NCBI GenBank assembly: GCA_964020155.1 | Contig: OZ026549.1 | Coordinates: 2,461,633-2,525,632, forward strand | Source: Chondrilla cf. caribensis | Lineage: Eukaryota > Porifera > Demospongiae > Chondrillida > Chondrillidae | DNA length: 64,000 bases | Reading direction: 5' to 3' | Shown here: in pieces, positions 37,622-49,522 of the stretch | Layout of the letters: the number at the start of each line of letters is the position of its first letter | How positions within the stretch are numbered: the stretch's first letter is position 1 | Position numbers and translations under genes: made by a program | Notes under the pieces: generated by a model | Databases searched by the model: none | What the model was told of the DNA's origin: nothing | Seen by the model: only the letters and a program-made list of their open reading frames with translations

Positions 37622-38772
37622 ACAACACACACACACACAATCACAATATAGATCACACAAATAATATCACAGTGATTACTTGATAAGAGAAATGACTTTA
37701 CTCATATACATATATACATGTCCATATATGTATTGCTTTCTATGAATTCAGAACCATCTGCTCCAAGGTATCCCTGCATATTAGGAGAGAGTAGGAATGG
37801 AATTGAACTAAACTGGATACCTCCACTGGAACCCAATGGAGATGTCTACTATCTCATTGAATATAATGATGGAAATAAAGTTGTTTCAGTAAATATCTCC
37901 AGTGAGTCTACTTACTTCAATTTAACAGGACTACAGAGAGGAGTGACCTACAACATCACAGTGGTGGCAGTGAACTCAGCAGGAAGGAATGATACTGGAC
38001 CAGTTCTTAATTACACACATAACCCACAGAGTAAGTATCTGTCAATACGTGATAGCTTGAATTGTCAGTTGTCATGGTACAAAGTTACCCATAGGATATA
38101 GATCATTGTCAAACAACAATTCATGCACAGTATATAGTAGTACTTACATAATTGAATAGCGAATAGTCCTTACTTTAATAAGCAATCAATATGTTGCAAT
38201 GTGTAGGCATATGGCTTACTAGACTACTAGTGATATCATTTACATATTACATAAGTGTACGTGTGTGGATATGAATGAAATAGGTCTTCATTGACATTAG
38301 TTTCAATTGTAATTGTATTCATACAGTATCCACTCCTCTACCTTCTACTACCTCATCACAAAACCCTTCGGCCTCAGTGATCATAGCTGTAGCTGTAGTG
38401 AGTATCATGATACTACTGGTCATTATCACTCTACTGGGTGTTGCTGTTGGGCTGATACTGAAAAGGAAGAAACAACCACCCACAGTGCAGTGTGAACAGA
38501 TTTATGATAAAGTGGATGATGTTGTGAAGGCTGACCAAGTCTATCAAGAATTGGATGTCAGCAAGATGTATGATAATGTGATGACCAGCAACGACTATCA
38601 AAATTTGAATGCAAGAAAGTTAGATCGGTTGAATGATGAAGTGGTGAACAAAAAAGGCTATCGAGGATTGGATGTGAGCAAAAGGAATGACAAAGTGATT
38701 GGCAGAGAAGATTATGAAGAATTGGACCTCAAAATGTTGGACAAAACCAGCAACTATGCATCATTGAAGTGA
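34028..38772 (+). CDS. receptor gene 3: Ig-Ig-FN3-FN3 receptor with repeated YxxL tail
   Basis: Exons are 34028-34097 (leader), 35356-35673 (Ig1), 35769-36062 (Ig2), 36180-36476 (FN3a), 37752-38030 (FN3b) and 38327-38772 (stalk, transmembrane, tail). All junctions are phase 1 and GT-AG. The total is 1,704 nt, or 567 residues. The leader is nearly that of gene 2 (MENIGKVYLKSILLCIISS start). Ig1 keeps LVCRVSG, YSWTC and GGTYTCGVS. Ig2 is shorter in the middle than in gene 2 (RMDCIGT and TEGYCQG cysteines). FN3b has [18 protein letters not shown] and [18 protein letters not shown]. No kinase is encoded. It is expected at the cell surface, signalling through phosphotyrosine docking. The pseudogene at 54.6 kb is its close paralogue. 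Confidence 0.9.
34215..34545. other. conserved non-coding block in intron 1 (gene 3 copy)
   Basis: Counterpart of 24375-24670, with the same landmarks TACTGGGTATAGTGGCCGTC and TTGTCCCCTCACTCACCTAC. CpG content is higher than in the surrounding intron. Confidence 0.5.
37213..37332. repeat. 120 bp palindromic MITE in intron 4 of gene 3
   Basis: The arms AGTTATATCCTGCTTAGGTG to about 37251 and the inverse ending at 37332 (AGGTAGGATATAACT) pair over about 38 bp with small differences. The centre is a second hairpin, GATTACC...GGTAATC, around GGGCTTCGCCC. It lies immediately before the long CA repeat. Gene 2 and the pseudogene appear to lack it in the same intron. Confidence 0.7.
37372..37642 (+). 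repeat. long (CA)n microsatellite
   Basis: About 270 bp of CA repeats with CG, TG and CAT interruptions in the intron before the FN3b exon of gene 3. It generates spurious open frames on both strands. Confidence 0.97.
38327..38772 (+). CDS. gene 3 transmembrane and tandem-tyrosine tail exon
   Basis: A Ser/Thr/Pro stalk (STPLPSTTSSQNPSA) leads into the membrane helix ASVIIAVAVVSIMILLVI and onward, then KRKKQPP. The tail has seven tyrosines: IYDKV, VYQEL, MYDNV, DYQNL, GYRGL, DYEEL and NYASL, the last followed by a final lysine. From VYQEL on it reads as imperfect repeats of YxxL(D/N)xxK(x)D, spaced 14-21 residues. YxxL pairs recall ITAM-type docking, but spacing between successive motifs is not the classical 6-8 residues throughout. 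Probable SH2 docking array. Confidence 0.85.
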
Positions 38773-41700
38773 GAGTGTGCATAGGGCCATCCAGGGTTTA
38801 ATAGCAGACATTATGAAATGATATTATTATTTTCTTTTGCGTATGCATGCACATGTATGCACAGAAAAGATATGTGTGCTAGGAAAATTGCTTTGCAGCA
38901 AATAATGCTAATAAACTATATATATATAGCATTGTTATCATCAACAAAATTTGTAAGCAATGTCTATGGGGTTGTAAGTATACGAGCAAAATGACATGGT
39001 GTCATTAGGGCCACTGCTGGATTGTTTAAGTAAGATCTTGATGGGGACAAAAGTTCAGTTTGGATAGAGATCAAATTATAGACTATAAGCAAGGGAATAG
39101 CCATGGAAGTGAAAATGCTGAATATTTCCAATTGTGTTTAATATTCTGTATTGGCACGGCAATTTTAACACATTGCAATTGAATGTGATGATGTGAATTA
39201 CATTTTGAATGAGTTTATACACAAGAGGATGAGAGGCTATGGAATATACACTGCCATGATATATTCACTCCTCTCACACACACACACTTCAGTATAATAT
39301 TATTATGTAATATTTATTATGACTTGCTACATAGTATTACATAATAATAATAACATAGCAGCCTGCTGTACACTGATGGTTCTTGTGCTATATATGCAGA
39401 GTGTACCATGATATCGAGTAAGTTTGGTCATCCAAATGGAAAGATCTGCGGTGAGTTTGTTAAAAATAATCAATTAACAAATTATCAATAAATGTGCCAA
39501 AAACACTACTGTATAGCCAAAATTCATTAATCGTTATCAAATAATTAATAATCAGTGATAATAAGATACAGACATGAAAGCAGTGTTATACATGTCTGAT
39601 CCACTGCATGGTGGGAAAGTACATTCATTTTGTCCCTGATGTCAATCAATGTTGCAATCATCATAATATAAAATACAATTGCTTGAAGCATTCCAGCCAT
39701 CCTGAGTGTATGGAATAGGTTGATCTTCCAGATCATTTTGTACACAACATAGAAACAGTATCTTGTAATCCATCTAAAATTATATATAATTTTAACGGAA
39801 GACCATAAAATTCACTCAATGATAGAGATGTGTACGACGAAAAAAAATTAGATCAATGCTGTTATTGAGTATTACATCAAGTAGTTTATTGAAATTCTTA
39901 ACATCTACTCGGATACTATGTTTAGCAAATGGGTTTATATATGAAGTCTGTATAAATATACCTATTAATATAACTGTGTGATATAAATATAGGGCACAAT
40001 TTCATCCAAACAATTATTGTACAGTTGTACATTAATGTCAATTTGAAAAAGAGCTTACTATACCAATAATTATTTTTTATATTTTAGTGCATGAGATAAC
40101 CTCTTAACACCCACGTTTTATGTAACATGGATTTTATCTCATAATGAATGATTCTCTTGATTAAAATTACACATTACCTAGTGAACGAAAGGGACATTTG
40201 AAAGAGAAGGAATATATGTCACTTTAGAGTACAAAATGAAAAAAATCCAATCGGTAACATACTGAGTAAAATTGACTATTACATGGCAGTAGTTTATAGG
40301 TCCTATTACCAATTTTGACATCTAGATGTCCATGGACCACTCACAATGGAACTTTTGGCACCAAATTGGCAGAAAAAATCAATGTTATGGTGATTAGAAG
40401 CAAAAGAAAGCATCACCAACAACAGCAAAAATGAAACAATTTTAAAACTGATTTTTAATCATGAACATTAACGTCAGTTGTAAAACTGTACGATTCATGT
40501 GCAGCAGGATGTTGTCTATCTGATTGATATTCTACTTTATTCTGTATAAATGATTGTCCATAATACAATATTATGAAGGTGCCTTATGAAGGATTTGTCT
40601 GTTTGTACTATGACTCGCTTTACTCTTGCTTGACTCTTGAATTCACAGGATCCAATGCAACTGTTTGGCAGGTCACCATCAATGGGTGTGTGATTCTAAG
40701 TGAGCCCAAGTGACTGCACTGACTGTAACCAGCATTGATATCACAACAACCAACTTTCAAAAACAAATTTCATCATAATGAACAATAATAATATTTATTG
40801 ATTATAAATGACTGTTAGAGCACATTACAATAACAGTGAGTCCCATGTCCCATGTGATATGCATATAGATTAGGAATTGGCCATTCAATTGGGGTGAGGT
40901 AGTATGGAAAATCCGCAAGGCTGGGGTGTGTATATTTGATGCTTAACTCATATTTTAAATTGAAAAGCTGGCTTGAATCAGAGGGTACAGTAAATTATTG
41001 ATTGCGCTTTGGACTAACCATTTAGTATGTAAAATTTGATGGCTGAAACCCATATTTGTTATACAAACAAGTACTGTTACAGTTCATATGATAGAGTGAA
41101 AATTTAGGAACATAATAGCACTTTTTGTATTTTAATTATTTAAACTACTTTCGATAGGCTCCAATCTGTAACAATAACCCAGTTACTATCTGGTTGCTAT
41201 TATCCAACAAATTTAAATCAACAATTCATTTTCTGATCCACAAAGGTGTAAGGCAACTGAGGGGTAAAACTGGTCACATAATGGAATCCAATGTTACCAC
41301 AACATTTAAATGGAAAATGATACTCACACAAAACAGAAACTGGATAATTTCAGTCTGATAACATTATAGTTGACTTTTAAACTATAGAGGTCGTAAACTT
41401 AAAAACAAGCACTAGGCAATATGTCATATCACCAAAAATATGGACTGGAATATACCACTCAAAATGGAGAGGAGTTCCTCAAGGGATACCTTCATCTGGA
41501 TTGGGTTGGGTTTGGTATCACAAGAGAGAAATGTACATGTCTACCCTTGTCCACTTATGAGATATACTTAAATGCTACATAATAATTATAATACAATCAA
41601 TCAATCTGATCCACAAAGGTTGTAAAGCAACTGAGGGGTGAAATGGGTCACATAATAGAATCCAATGTTACTACTACATATAAAATTAACGGAAAATGAT

Positions 41701-44700
41701 ACACACAAAACAGAAACTGGATGATTTCAGTCTGATAACATTATGGTTGAATTGAAACTATAGAGGTCGGAAAACTTGAAAACAAACACTACGAAATATG
41801 TCATATTCTTACAGTAACAATGATTTATAAAACTGATTTTTAATCATGAACATTGACATTAGTCATAACATCTGTATGTTTCATGTGCAGCAGGACATTG
41901 TCTATCCGATCGATTGACATTCTACTTATTCTGTATAAATGATTGTCCATAACACCATATTAATTGAAGGTGCCTTATGAAGGATCTGTCTATCTATTAG
42001 ATGTACTATGAGTCACTTAACTCTTACTTGACTCTTGAATTCACAGGATCAAATGCAACGTTGGCAAGTCAACATCATTGGGTGTGTGATTCTAAGTGAG
42101 CCCAATGGACTGCACTGACTGTAGCCAGCATTGATAACACAACAACCAAACTTTCCAAACCAAAACATTCATCATAAATTGCAATATTAATATTCATTGC
42201 TTATAAATGAGGTTAACATGTCTAGGAGAAGTAAAGAATGGTATGCTTGGGGGCATTTATTACATGTTTCTGTCTTCTGTTACTTATTATATCTTTCAAT
42301 TTTGACTCAATCGCCTTGACAAATATACAATATCATGTGGTAACTGGCATTACATCTCCTCTTTAGAGAGAAGGGGCAACTGTCCTTACAGATAATGGTC
42401 ACCAGACAGTGCCAGGGAGTAGCTCTACTCTGACCATAATATATAGGTTATTTACAGTTTATGCTAAATAGAATTGTAAGCTGCAAAGACTCTCACAGAT
42501 CAGTTTCCGTCCACTTTTCCATGCCCTCAAAACTATAGATAATAATTCCTAAATCCTTCTGCAACAGTTGGATTAAACAGGCCCAAGATACTTGTACAGG
42601 TTGTAAACAGTAGTCTCTTTTTGCTTCTCCACCCTAATCCCCAGTTTGGATAGAAGTACTGATGATTATTCCACCCCCTTCCCCGAGCAATTACATAACC
42701 CTTAGAGTTCAGGAACATTTGGCAAGGCAACAACCGCACAATGGACAATCACAGTTAACTGCCAAAAGGTGCATGTGTGTACATGTGAGAGTGCCTTCAT
42801 ATTATGTAAGACATATTGTCATGCAAGCCTCTACTTGGAATCTGATTGAATGATTGGCATCATACACAGCATACATTTGTAGAGTCTACGTATATATACA
42901 CACATAACAAAGATAACAAATTGAATAAACAGTTAGCTACGGAATGAAAATGATTACATGTTATTATCGCCAATATGGTATTTATTATAAAATTATAATT
43001 AATCACAGATCAACATGACTGCTAGAGCACATTACAATAACAGTGAGTCCCATTTGATATGTATATGGATTAGGAATTAGTCCTTCAATTGGGGTGAGGT
43101 AGTATGGGAAATTCACCAGCCAGGGGTGGGTAAATTGTGATGCTTAATCCATAGTTTAAATTGAAAAGTTGGCTTGAATCTGAGGGTACAATAAATTATT
43201 GATTGCGCTTTGCACTAATCATAAAAGTATGTAAAATTTGAATGCTGAAACCCATATTTGTTATACAAACAAGTACTTTTACAGTTCATATGATTTTGTG
43301 GATATTTAAGAACAAAATAGCACTTTTTGTATTTTAACAATTTAAACCACCTCGATAGGCTCCAATCTCTACCAATAACCCAGTTACTATCTGGTGGCTA
43401 GTATCTAGCAAATTTAAATCAACAATTCATTGTCTGATCAACAAGGGTGTAAGGCAACTGAGGAATGGAATTATTGGTCACATAAAGAATCCAATGTTAC
43501 AAAACAGATTATGAAACTGGATAATTTCAGTCTGATAACATTATGGTTGACTTGAAACTAGAAGTCGCAATCTTGAAAACAAACACTAGGCAATATGTCA
43601 TATTGTTACAGTAACGTTAACAATGAATTGGGCCAGTCCATATCCCACCAAAAATATGAACTGGAATAATAATATCACTCAATATGGAGAGGAGTTCCTC
43701 AGGGAATATCTATTAATTATCTGGATTGGGTTGGGTTTAGTATCACAAGAGAGAAATGTACATGTCCACTTATGAGATATACGTATTAAATGCTACATAA
43801 TAATATAATACAATCAATCAATCTGATCCACAAGGGTGTAAAGCAACTGAGGGGTGAAATGGGCCACATAATAGAATCCAATGTTACTACGTCATATAAA
43901 ATTAATAGAAAATGATACACACAAAACAGAAACTGGATAATTTCAGTCTGATAACATTATTGTTGACTTGAAACTAGACGTCGGAAAACTTGAAAACAAA
44001 CACTAGGCAATATGTCATATTCTTACAGTAACAATGATTTCAAAAATGGAGAAAACATTCTTCAGGGGAAACCTTCATCTGGATTCCATTTGTTTTAGTA
44101 TCACAAGAGAGAAATGTACATGTCTACCCTTGTCCACTTATGAGATATAAATGCTACATATATTACGCAACCGGTATATAAGACAAGAATGTCATAAATA
44201 GGGCAAAACAATACTGATCTTTATATTATGAAGCTTTTCATCAGAGGGTACAGTAAATTATTTATTGCACTTTGCACTTACCATAAAGTACATAAACAAT
44301 TGAATACTGAAACCCTTATTAGTTACACAAACAAGCACTGTTACTGTTCATATGAAGGTTGTATAGAATCTGATGACTTCAGTGGATATTAAGGAACATA
44401 ATAGTAGTTAAAATTGACCATATATAAGGGTGACTAGAACAGGAAGAAGAAGCTCTTTTCGTATTTCAATAATTTAACTACTTTCAATAGGATGCGATCT
44501 CCCAATAACCCAGTTACTATCTGGTTTCTATCAAGCAACAAATTTACAATCAACAATTAACTGTCCGATTCACAAGGGTTCCAAGAAGCTGAGGGGTGGG
44601 CAAATAAATTGGTCACGTAATAGAATCTAATGTTACTAAACTACTTATAATCATTGTTACAGTAAACAATGATTCGGGCCAGTCCATATACCACACAAAC

Positions 44701-45547
44701 TATGGACTGGGAACTGTAACTGAATCAAACTCACTGGACCACAAACTATCAACTTAATAGCACCCAAAGGCACTTCACTCATTCAAATTTTACATTTGAC
44801 ATATGAAATATACATAGAAGTATAATGTCAATAGCTTACACCAACTGGCCATATATTAATATGTAATTACCACCACATGCATCTATCAAGATACTATAAT
44901 GAATACAATTAATTTAAGTGAAATCAAACAATGCCATGTACACATGTACTTAACACCTAGGTGCGTATAAATTTCTTACAGGAAACACAGCAACTACACG
45001 TGTCTACACAGACACTTCAAAATCAGAGGCTATTCCTATCACAGTCAATATCGATTGAATTAATACCCACCTCCACTGGAGGAAGTAGCTAGACAGAATA
45101 AACAAACAACTATAAATAAAAATAATAACATTATTATGATTCATTAATAATAATGTTGGGATGGATTTACAGTTGGATATAATCTACAAATATTGCTCAC
45201 CAGATGAATGCATGCATGGGGAGGCATACGCAATTCATGAAAACTACTAATAATATTGGAATAATATCACCACCTTTTATAGTACTGGTAAAATCATGTA
45301 GGGTTCAGACTATCCAGATCAAATTAATCAGGGCATCATGCAGATATCACGTGATCGAATCCTTGATAATATGACTCAGTTAGTACTTCCTTTGACCATA
45401 GAAATATTTGGGCTTAAAGAAACATTTCTATGGCCTGAGGAAGTATTCAACTGAGTCCATATAGGGCCTGGCATTCATTGGACGTATCTTATGCATCCTG
45501 AAAACACAATGTAACAAAATTCAAGTATCATTGTTCAAGCGAGGAAG
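38773..45547. repeat. duplicated intergenic spacer, copy S2 (with internal tandem copies)
   Basis: This non-coding spacer runs from the gene 3 stop to the gene 4 leader. It matches the pseudogene-to-gene-6 spacer (56780-63562) block by block in the same order, apart from inserted transposons. Internally, about 40435-41830 is repeated from about 41827 onward, and the ATAACCCAGTTACTATCTGG marker occurs three times (near 41174, 43374 and 44504). The GGAGAGGAGTTCCTCA-type block occurs near 41470 and 43690, with a diverged form near 44050. No open frame is shared between copies. Nothing else was recognised here apart from the promoter palindrome near its end. Confidence 0.75.
45375..45455. promoter_or_regulatory. 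promoter palindrome of gene 4
   Basis: The left arm 45375-45408 (landmark TAGTACTTCCTTTGACCATA) and right arm 45421-45455 (landmark CTATGGCCTGAGGAAGTATT) form an imperfect inverted repeat with a 12-base loop. It sits about 95 bp upstream of the leader ATG at 45548. The same structure occupies the same place upstream of the leaders at 63563 and 22574. The arms contain GGAA cores, which several animal transcription factor families can bind; no specific factor can be named. Confidence 0.65.
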
Positions 45548-46840
45548 ATGAGCTACATCAAAAGAATCTTTTTGATGAGTACTGTACTCTATATTATAAC
45601 AATTACAACTGCCTTTTCAGGTGAGTCCGACTTTCCAGACGAACAAACCCAATTACGGTGGGATATTTGGTGAGGCCAGACCACAATCACTCCATTATGC
45701 ACAGTTCCGTTCTTTCTCAGCAATACTATGGCATTATTTCTCGTGATTTGATAAATATCACAAGCTTAATGCGTTAATAAGTACGTAAATACAAGGACAT
45801 ATAGTTTAATTAAAGGATGATAGCTTCGTTACTCTGTATGCAACGACTTCTTACTAGATTTATAGTCTAAACATACACACGTAGCCGCATAATATTCTCA
45901 TAGACAGTGTCCTTTAATTCGTATGGGCCAAGACGATCCTCTCACTTACCTACGTGTAAATAGATGCGCCACGTACAGTGACCGTCTGTCTATAAGTGTT
46001 TCTTATGAAATCCAAAGCTGATTCTGTTCCACCATACCATAGATACTCAAAAACACGTGCGTCGTGTATAAAATCTGGTACATTACTAAGTGAATAGAAT
46101 ATTTTATATTGACAATACTTCAGTATAATAATTAAAATTGCTGACACAGTGTGAGTTATCCAAGTGCAAAGTGGCAACCGTGTGTTTTAATGCAAAGATT
46201 GAGCGAAATTTGGGCGGCGTTTACACTAAAAAACGTTTTCACATGAAAACAGAACATTTTGATTCCGTTTTGCCTTATCATTTAGTACACTAATAAAACG
46301 CCAAAAACGGTAACCGAAAACGATAACTTTTGTATCCGCAACTCCAAGTGGAAACTTTCGAAAACGCAATGCATATTTTTGTGTGTAAACGGCGGAAACG
46401 ATGCCGTTGTTGAAAACGATGACGTAGGCTCAGCATATTGTCATGTGATCATTGTAAAAGACATGAAAATAGGAAAATGTCACGCCTTTGTACATTTAAG
46501 ACAAGGCTAAGTGTGAATGGTTAGTGTAGGTCTAAGAGTGGTTTGGAAAGACCACTGATTAATGATACATGGCAATTTGCTCCATTCTAGTATTTCATTG
46601 CAGCTATGTTTAATTGCTTGACCTGACTTGCACTTGCACCCCTCAGCACGCCATAAAAATGGATATATGTATGACAAGCAGTTAACATGTGTTTACAGAA
46701 ACACACATAATCCATATTTCTGTAGGGGCCTTTGGCAAAGGCCATTTGCCACTCAAACTCCCTTGATAATTCACACACACACACACACATGTACATACAC
46801 GCATACACGCACGCATGCACGCACACACACGCACACACGC

Positions 46841-46894
<54 letters not shown>

Positions 46895-49522
46895 ACACAC
46901 ACACACACGTAGGCAGCACATACCTACTCACATACAGATTCTGTGTTATATTATGAAGATTAATGACAATTTAGATTAGACTAAAGCCAACTGAAAATAC
47001 GGACTTCAATTTAATCCGATATTCACTTATTAGTAGTATTTACGTTTAATATCAAGTCTTAGAATATAGACTGAACCTTAGTTTACATCAATAAGGCTGT
47101 ATAGACATTATGAGAACTGAACCAAAGTGAGATTAATTGACAACATAATAAATTTTGTTAGGCACAATAAAGTACTGTAACAGAGTTCCTTGATGACTTC
47201 CTTCAGTACTGGTTAGTAAACATTGTATATTCCATCTCCTAGGTTCCCCTGTGATTACTGTGGTGATTGATGGCTACACAGTTGACTCTACTCAGTCCTC
47301 ACCAGCTTCACTACCACTAGGAACAGCTCTTGTGTTGGTGTGTAGAGTCAGTGGAATACCACAGAGACAGATCAAATATAGCTGGAAATGTCCAGATGGG
47401 CCATGTGAACGTCCAGGATATGTGGGGAGAAAGGTTGTTAACAATAATATTCTAGCCGTCAATATAACTTCTAACAGTGCTAGAGGAACATACAGTTGTG
47501 ACGTATCAAGAGATGAGGTGGATGAGGCATACAGCCAAAATTATACCCTCAATGTTTCAGGTCAATACACACAACAATGCATTTACACACATAAAGATAT
47601 ATGCTCATGTCCCAAAAATTTTTGTACTTATACAAGTGCATGGATTTAATAATCTTATTATTGATATAGGAGGACATGTTATCCACAGTTATGGGAGGCT
47701 TGTCCACCGGGAACGTGTAATCACTAGAGGAGATCAGCTTCTACTACCTGGTGATGTAACAGGGCCTGGAAGAATGGACTGCATAAGAACTGCACCAGAA
47801 ACTGCTAGTTTTCGATTTTTCGGTGGAGAACCACCAAACAATTTAGTATATCAAAGTCTTGAGGATGATGATCAAATGGGTACAGTAACTTTATTCTACA
47901 ACCGATCTTACTTGTCAATGTGTACCTTCAAAAATGTAGAGGGTTCCTGTCAGGGAGCAAATCATAGCACATATTTTTTGCTCTATTTATTACCAGGTAA
48001 TACCTAGAACTAATACTAGATATTAACTACAATATGCAAACATTCAACCATTGCAATTACAGCATCAAGTGATATTGAAGCTAAATGCTTTATTATTGTT
48101 TCATCACTCCCTGACAGGTACATTACCCAATGTCGCAATCATGAAGGTTGTGACAAACACCACTGATGTAAGAATAGTCCTCAATGATATTCCCTCAGAT
48201 ATTGGTAGAGTCATTGTAGGATATGAACGTCATGACCTTGGAGTGACACTGCAGGGAAATTATACAAATATCTTTGTAAGTACAGAGCATACACTCTCAT
48301 CACTAGTCCCAGGTGCTAGGTACACAGTAGTAGTGCAGGGACTGAGTGGACGTGTGAATGAAGGTCAGAGAAGTCAGCATGTCACAAGAAGAGATTTCAA
48401 AACTAAAGAAACAAGTGAGGGTAATATTAAATTATTATTAATTTTAGTTAGTGAGTACATATTAAATTCTAAAGCAAATAAGCATTAAATTATGCATTAT
48501 TTTATAAGTATTCTGTATATAATATAACATGTTCCATGTTGTCATTTTTGAAATGCAATCGTTCTAAAGTTTTTAAAATAAATTCCATCAATTTAGGACC
48601 ATCAGTTCCAAGGCATCCCTGTATAATTGCAGAGAGTGGAGATGGAATTGAACTAAATTGGATACCTCCACTGGAACCAAATGGAGATGTGTACTATCTC
48701 ATTGATGATGGAAATAGAACCTTTCCCGTAAATACTTCGAGCAGGTCTACATACTTCAATTTAACAGGACTACAGAGAGGAGTGACCTACAACATCACAG
48801 TAGTGGCAGTGAACTCAGCTGGAAGGAGTGATACTGGAGCAGTTCTTAATTACACACATTACCCACAGAGTAAGTAACTAATGTAACAATGACCAGTTGT
48901 AGTAAAGTTGTAGCAGACTTAATACACATTTTGCACAATAATACAGCATTAAGTGCAAGAGTACTTCCATGGGTGTGTGTACAAGTGCATATGTACATGC
49001 ATTTTCATAATTAAAGGATGTACAACCTGCATAGTGCAGCAACATATTCCACTTTTTACTACAGGTAACACTCTTTCACAAAAATATCCTACCCTGTCAC
49101 AAGAATGTCCTACTGCAGTGATCATAGCTGTAGCTGTAGTGATCATTGCAATACTACTGGTCATTATTACAATACTGAGTCTTTTACTGGTACTGAGGAT
49201 CAAAAAACAGCCACGTACAGTGCAGCGTGACCAGGTAAACATGTCGGGGATTAATGACGAAGTGGATGGTATTGTGAAGACCAGCCAAGTCTATCAAGAA
49301 TTGGATGTCAGCAAGATGGATGACGATGCGATGACCAGCAAAGACTATCAAAATTTGAATGTCAGAAAAGTAGATCCCCTGGATGATGAGAAGCTGACCA
49401 TAAAAGGCAATTTTGGATTGGATGCCAGCAAAAAGGATGATGATGTGATTTACGGTGAAGACTATGAAGAATTAGATGCTGAAAAGATGGACGAGACCAC
49501 CCAATATGCATCATTGAAGTGA
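45548..49522 (+). CDS. receptor gene 4: Ig-Ig-FN3-FN3 receptor with reduced YxxL tail
   Basis: Exons are 45548-45620 (class II leader, MSYIKRIFLMSTVLYIITIT start), 47243-47560 (Ig1), 47670-47996 (Ig2), 48118-48420 (FN3a), 48597-48869 (FN3b) and 49065-49522 (stalk, transmembrane, tail). All junctions are phase 1 with GT-AG. The total is 1,752 nt, or 583 residues. Ig1 is slightly more diverged (YSWKC, RGTYSCDVS). Ig2 is the longest of the cluster and has an extra cysteine (SMCTFKNVEGSCQG). Intron 4 is only 176 bp and lacks the CA repeat found in genes 2 and 3. It is a surface receptor with no kinase. Its tail is homologous to gene 3 but has lost two tyrosines. Confidence 0.9.
46205..46425. mobile_element. 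AAACG-rich probable MITE in intron 1 of gene 4
   Basis: The segment begins GGGCGGCGTTTACACT and near its end carries TTTGTGTGTAAACGGCGG, roughly inverted to the start. About eight AAACG or CGTTT motifs are scattered between. The compositional jump from the flanks and the inverted GTTTACAC ends suggest a hAT-like or similar MITE. No target duplication could be fixed. Confidence 0.4.
46771..46909 (+). repeat. (CA)n microsatellite
   Basis: About 140 bp of interrupted CA repeats in intron 1 of gene 4, between leader and Ig1. It is at a different intron position from the CA runs of genes 2 and 3. Confidence 0.97.
49065..49522 (+). CDS. gene 4 transmembrane and tail exon
   Basis: The membrane segment TAVIIAVAVVIIAILLVIIT is followed by LRIKKQPRTVQRD. 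The tail aligns with gene 3: VYQELDVSK, DYQNLNVRK, DYEELDAEK and a terminal QYASLK are kept. The second tyrosine (YDNV in gene 3) is DDDA here, the GYRGL motif is GNFGL, and the first IYDKV tyrosine is missing (INDEVDG). One tyrosine is gained in VIYGED. The result keeps four regularly placed YxxL units. Confidence 0.85.

Noticed and set aside
37288..37683. Open frames of 60-120 codons encoding Cys-Val or His-Thr repeats
   Set aside because: They are translations of the CA microsatellite on both strands; the same holds for 46587-46956 and 56193-56484.
38377..38772. Canonical ITAM or ITIM assignment for the tails
   Set aside because: Residues before the tyrosines and the inter-motif spacing do not consistently meet either consensus; described as YxxL repeats instead.
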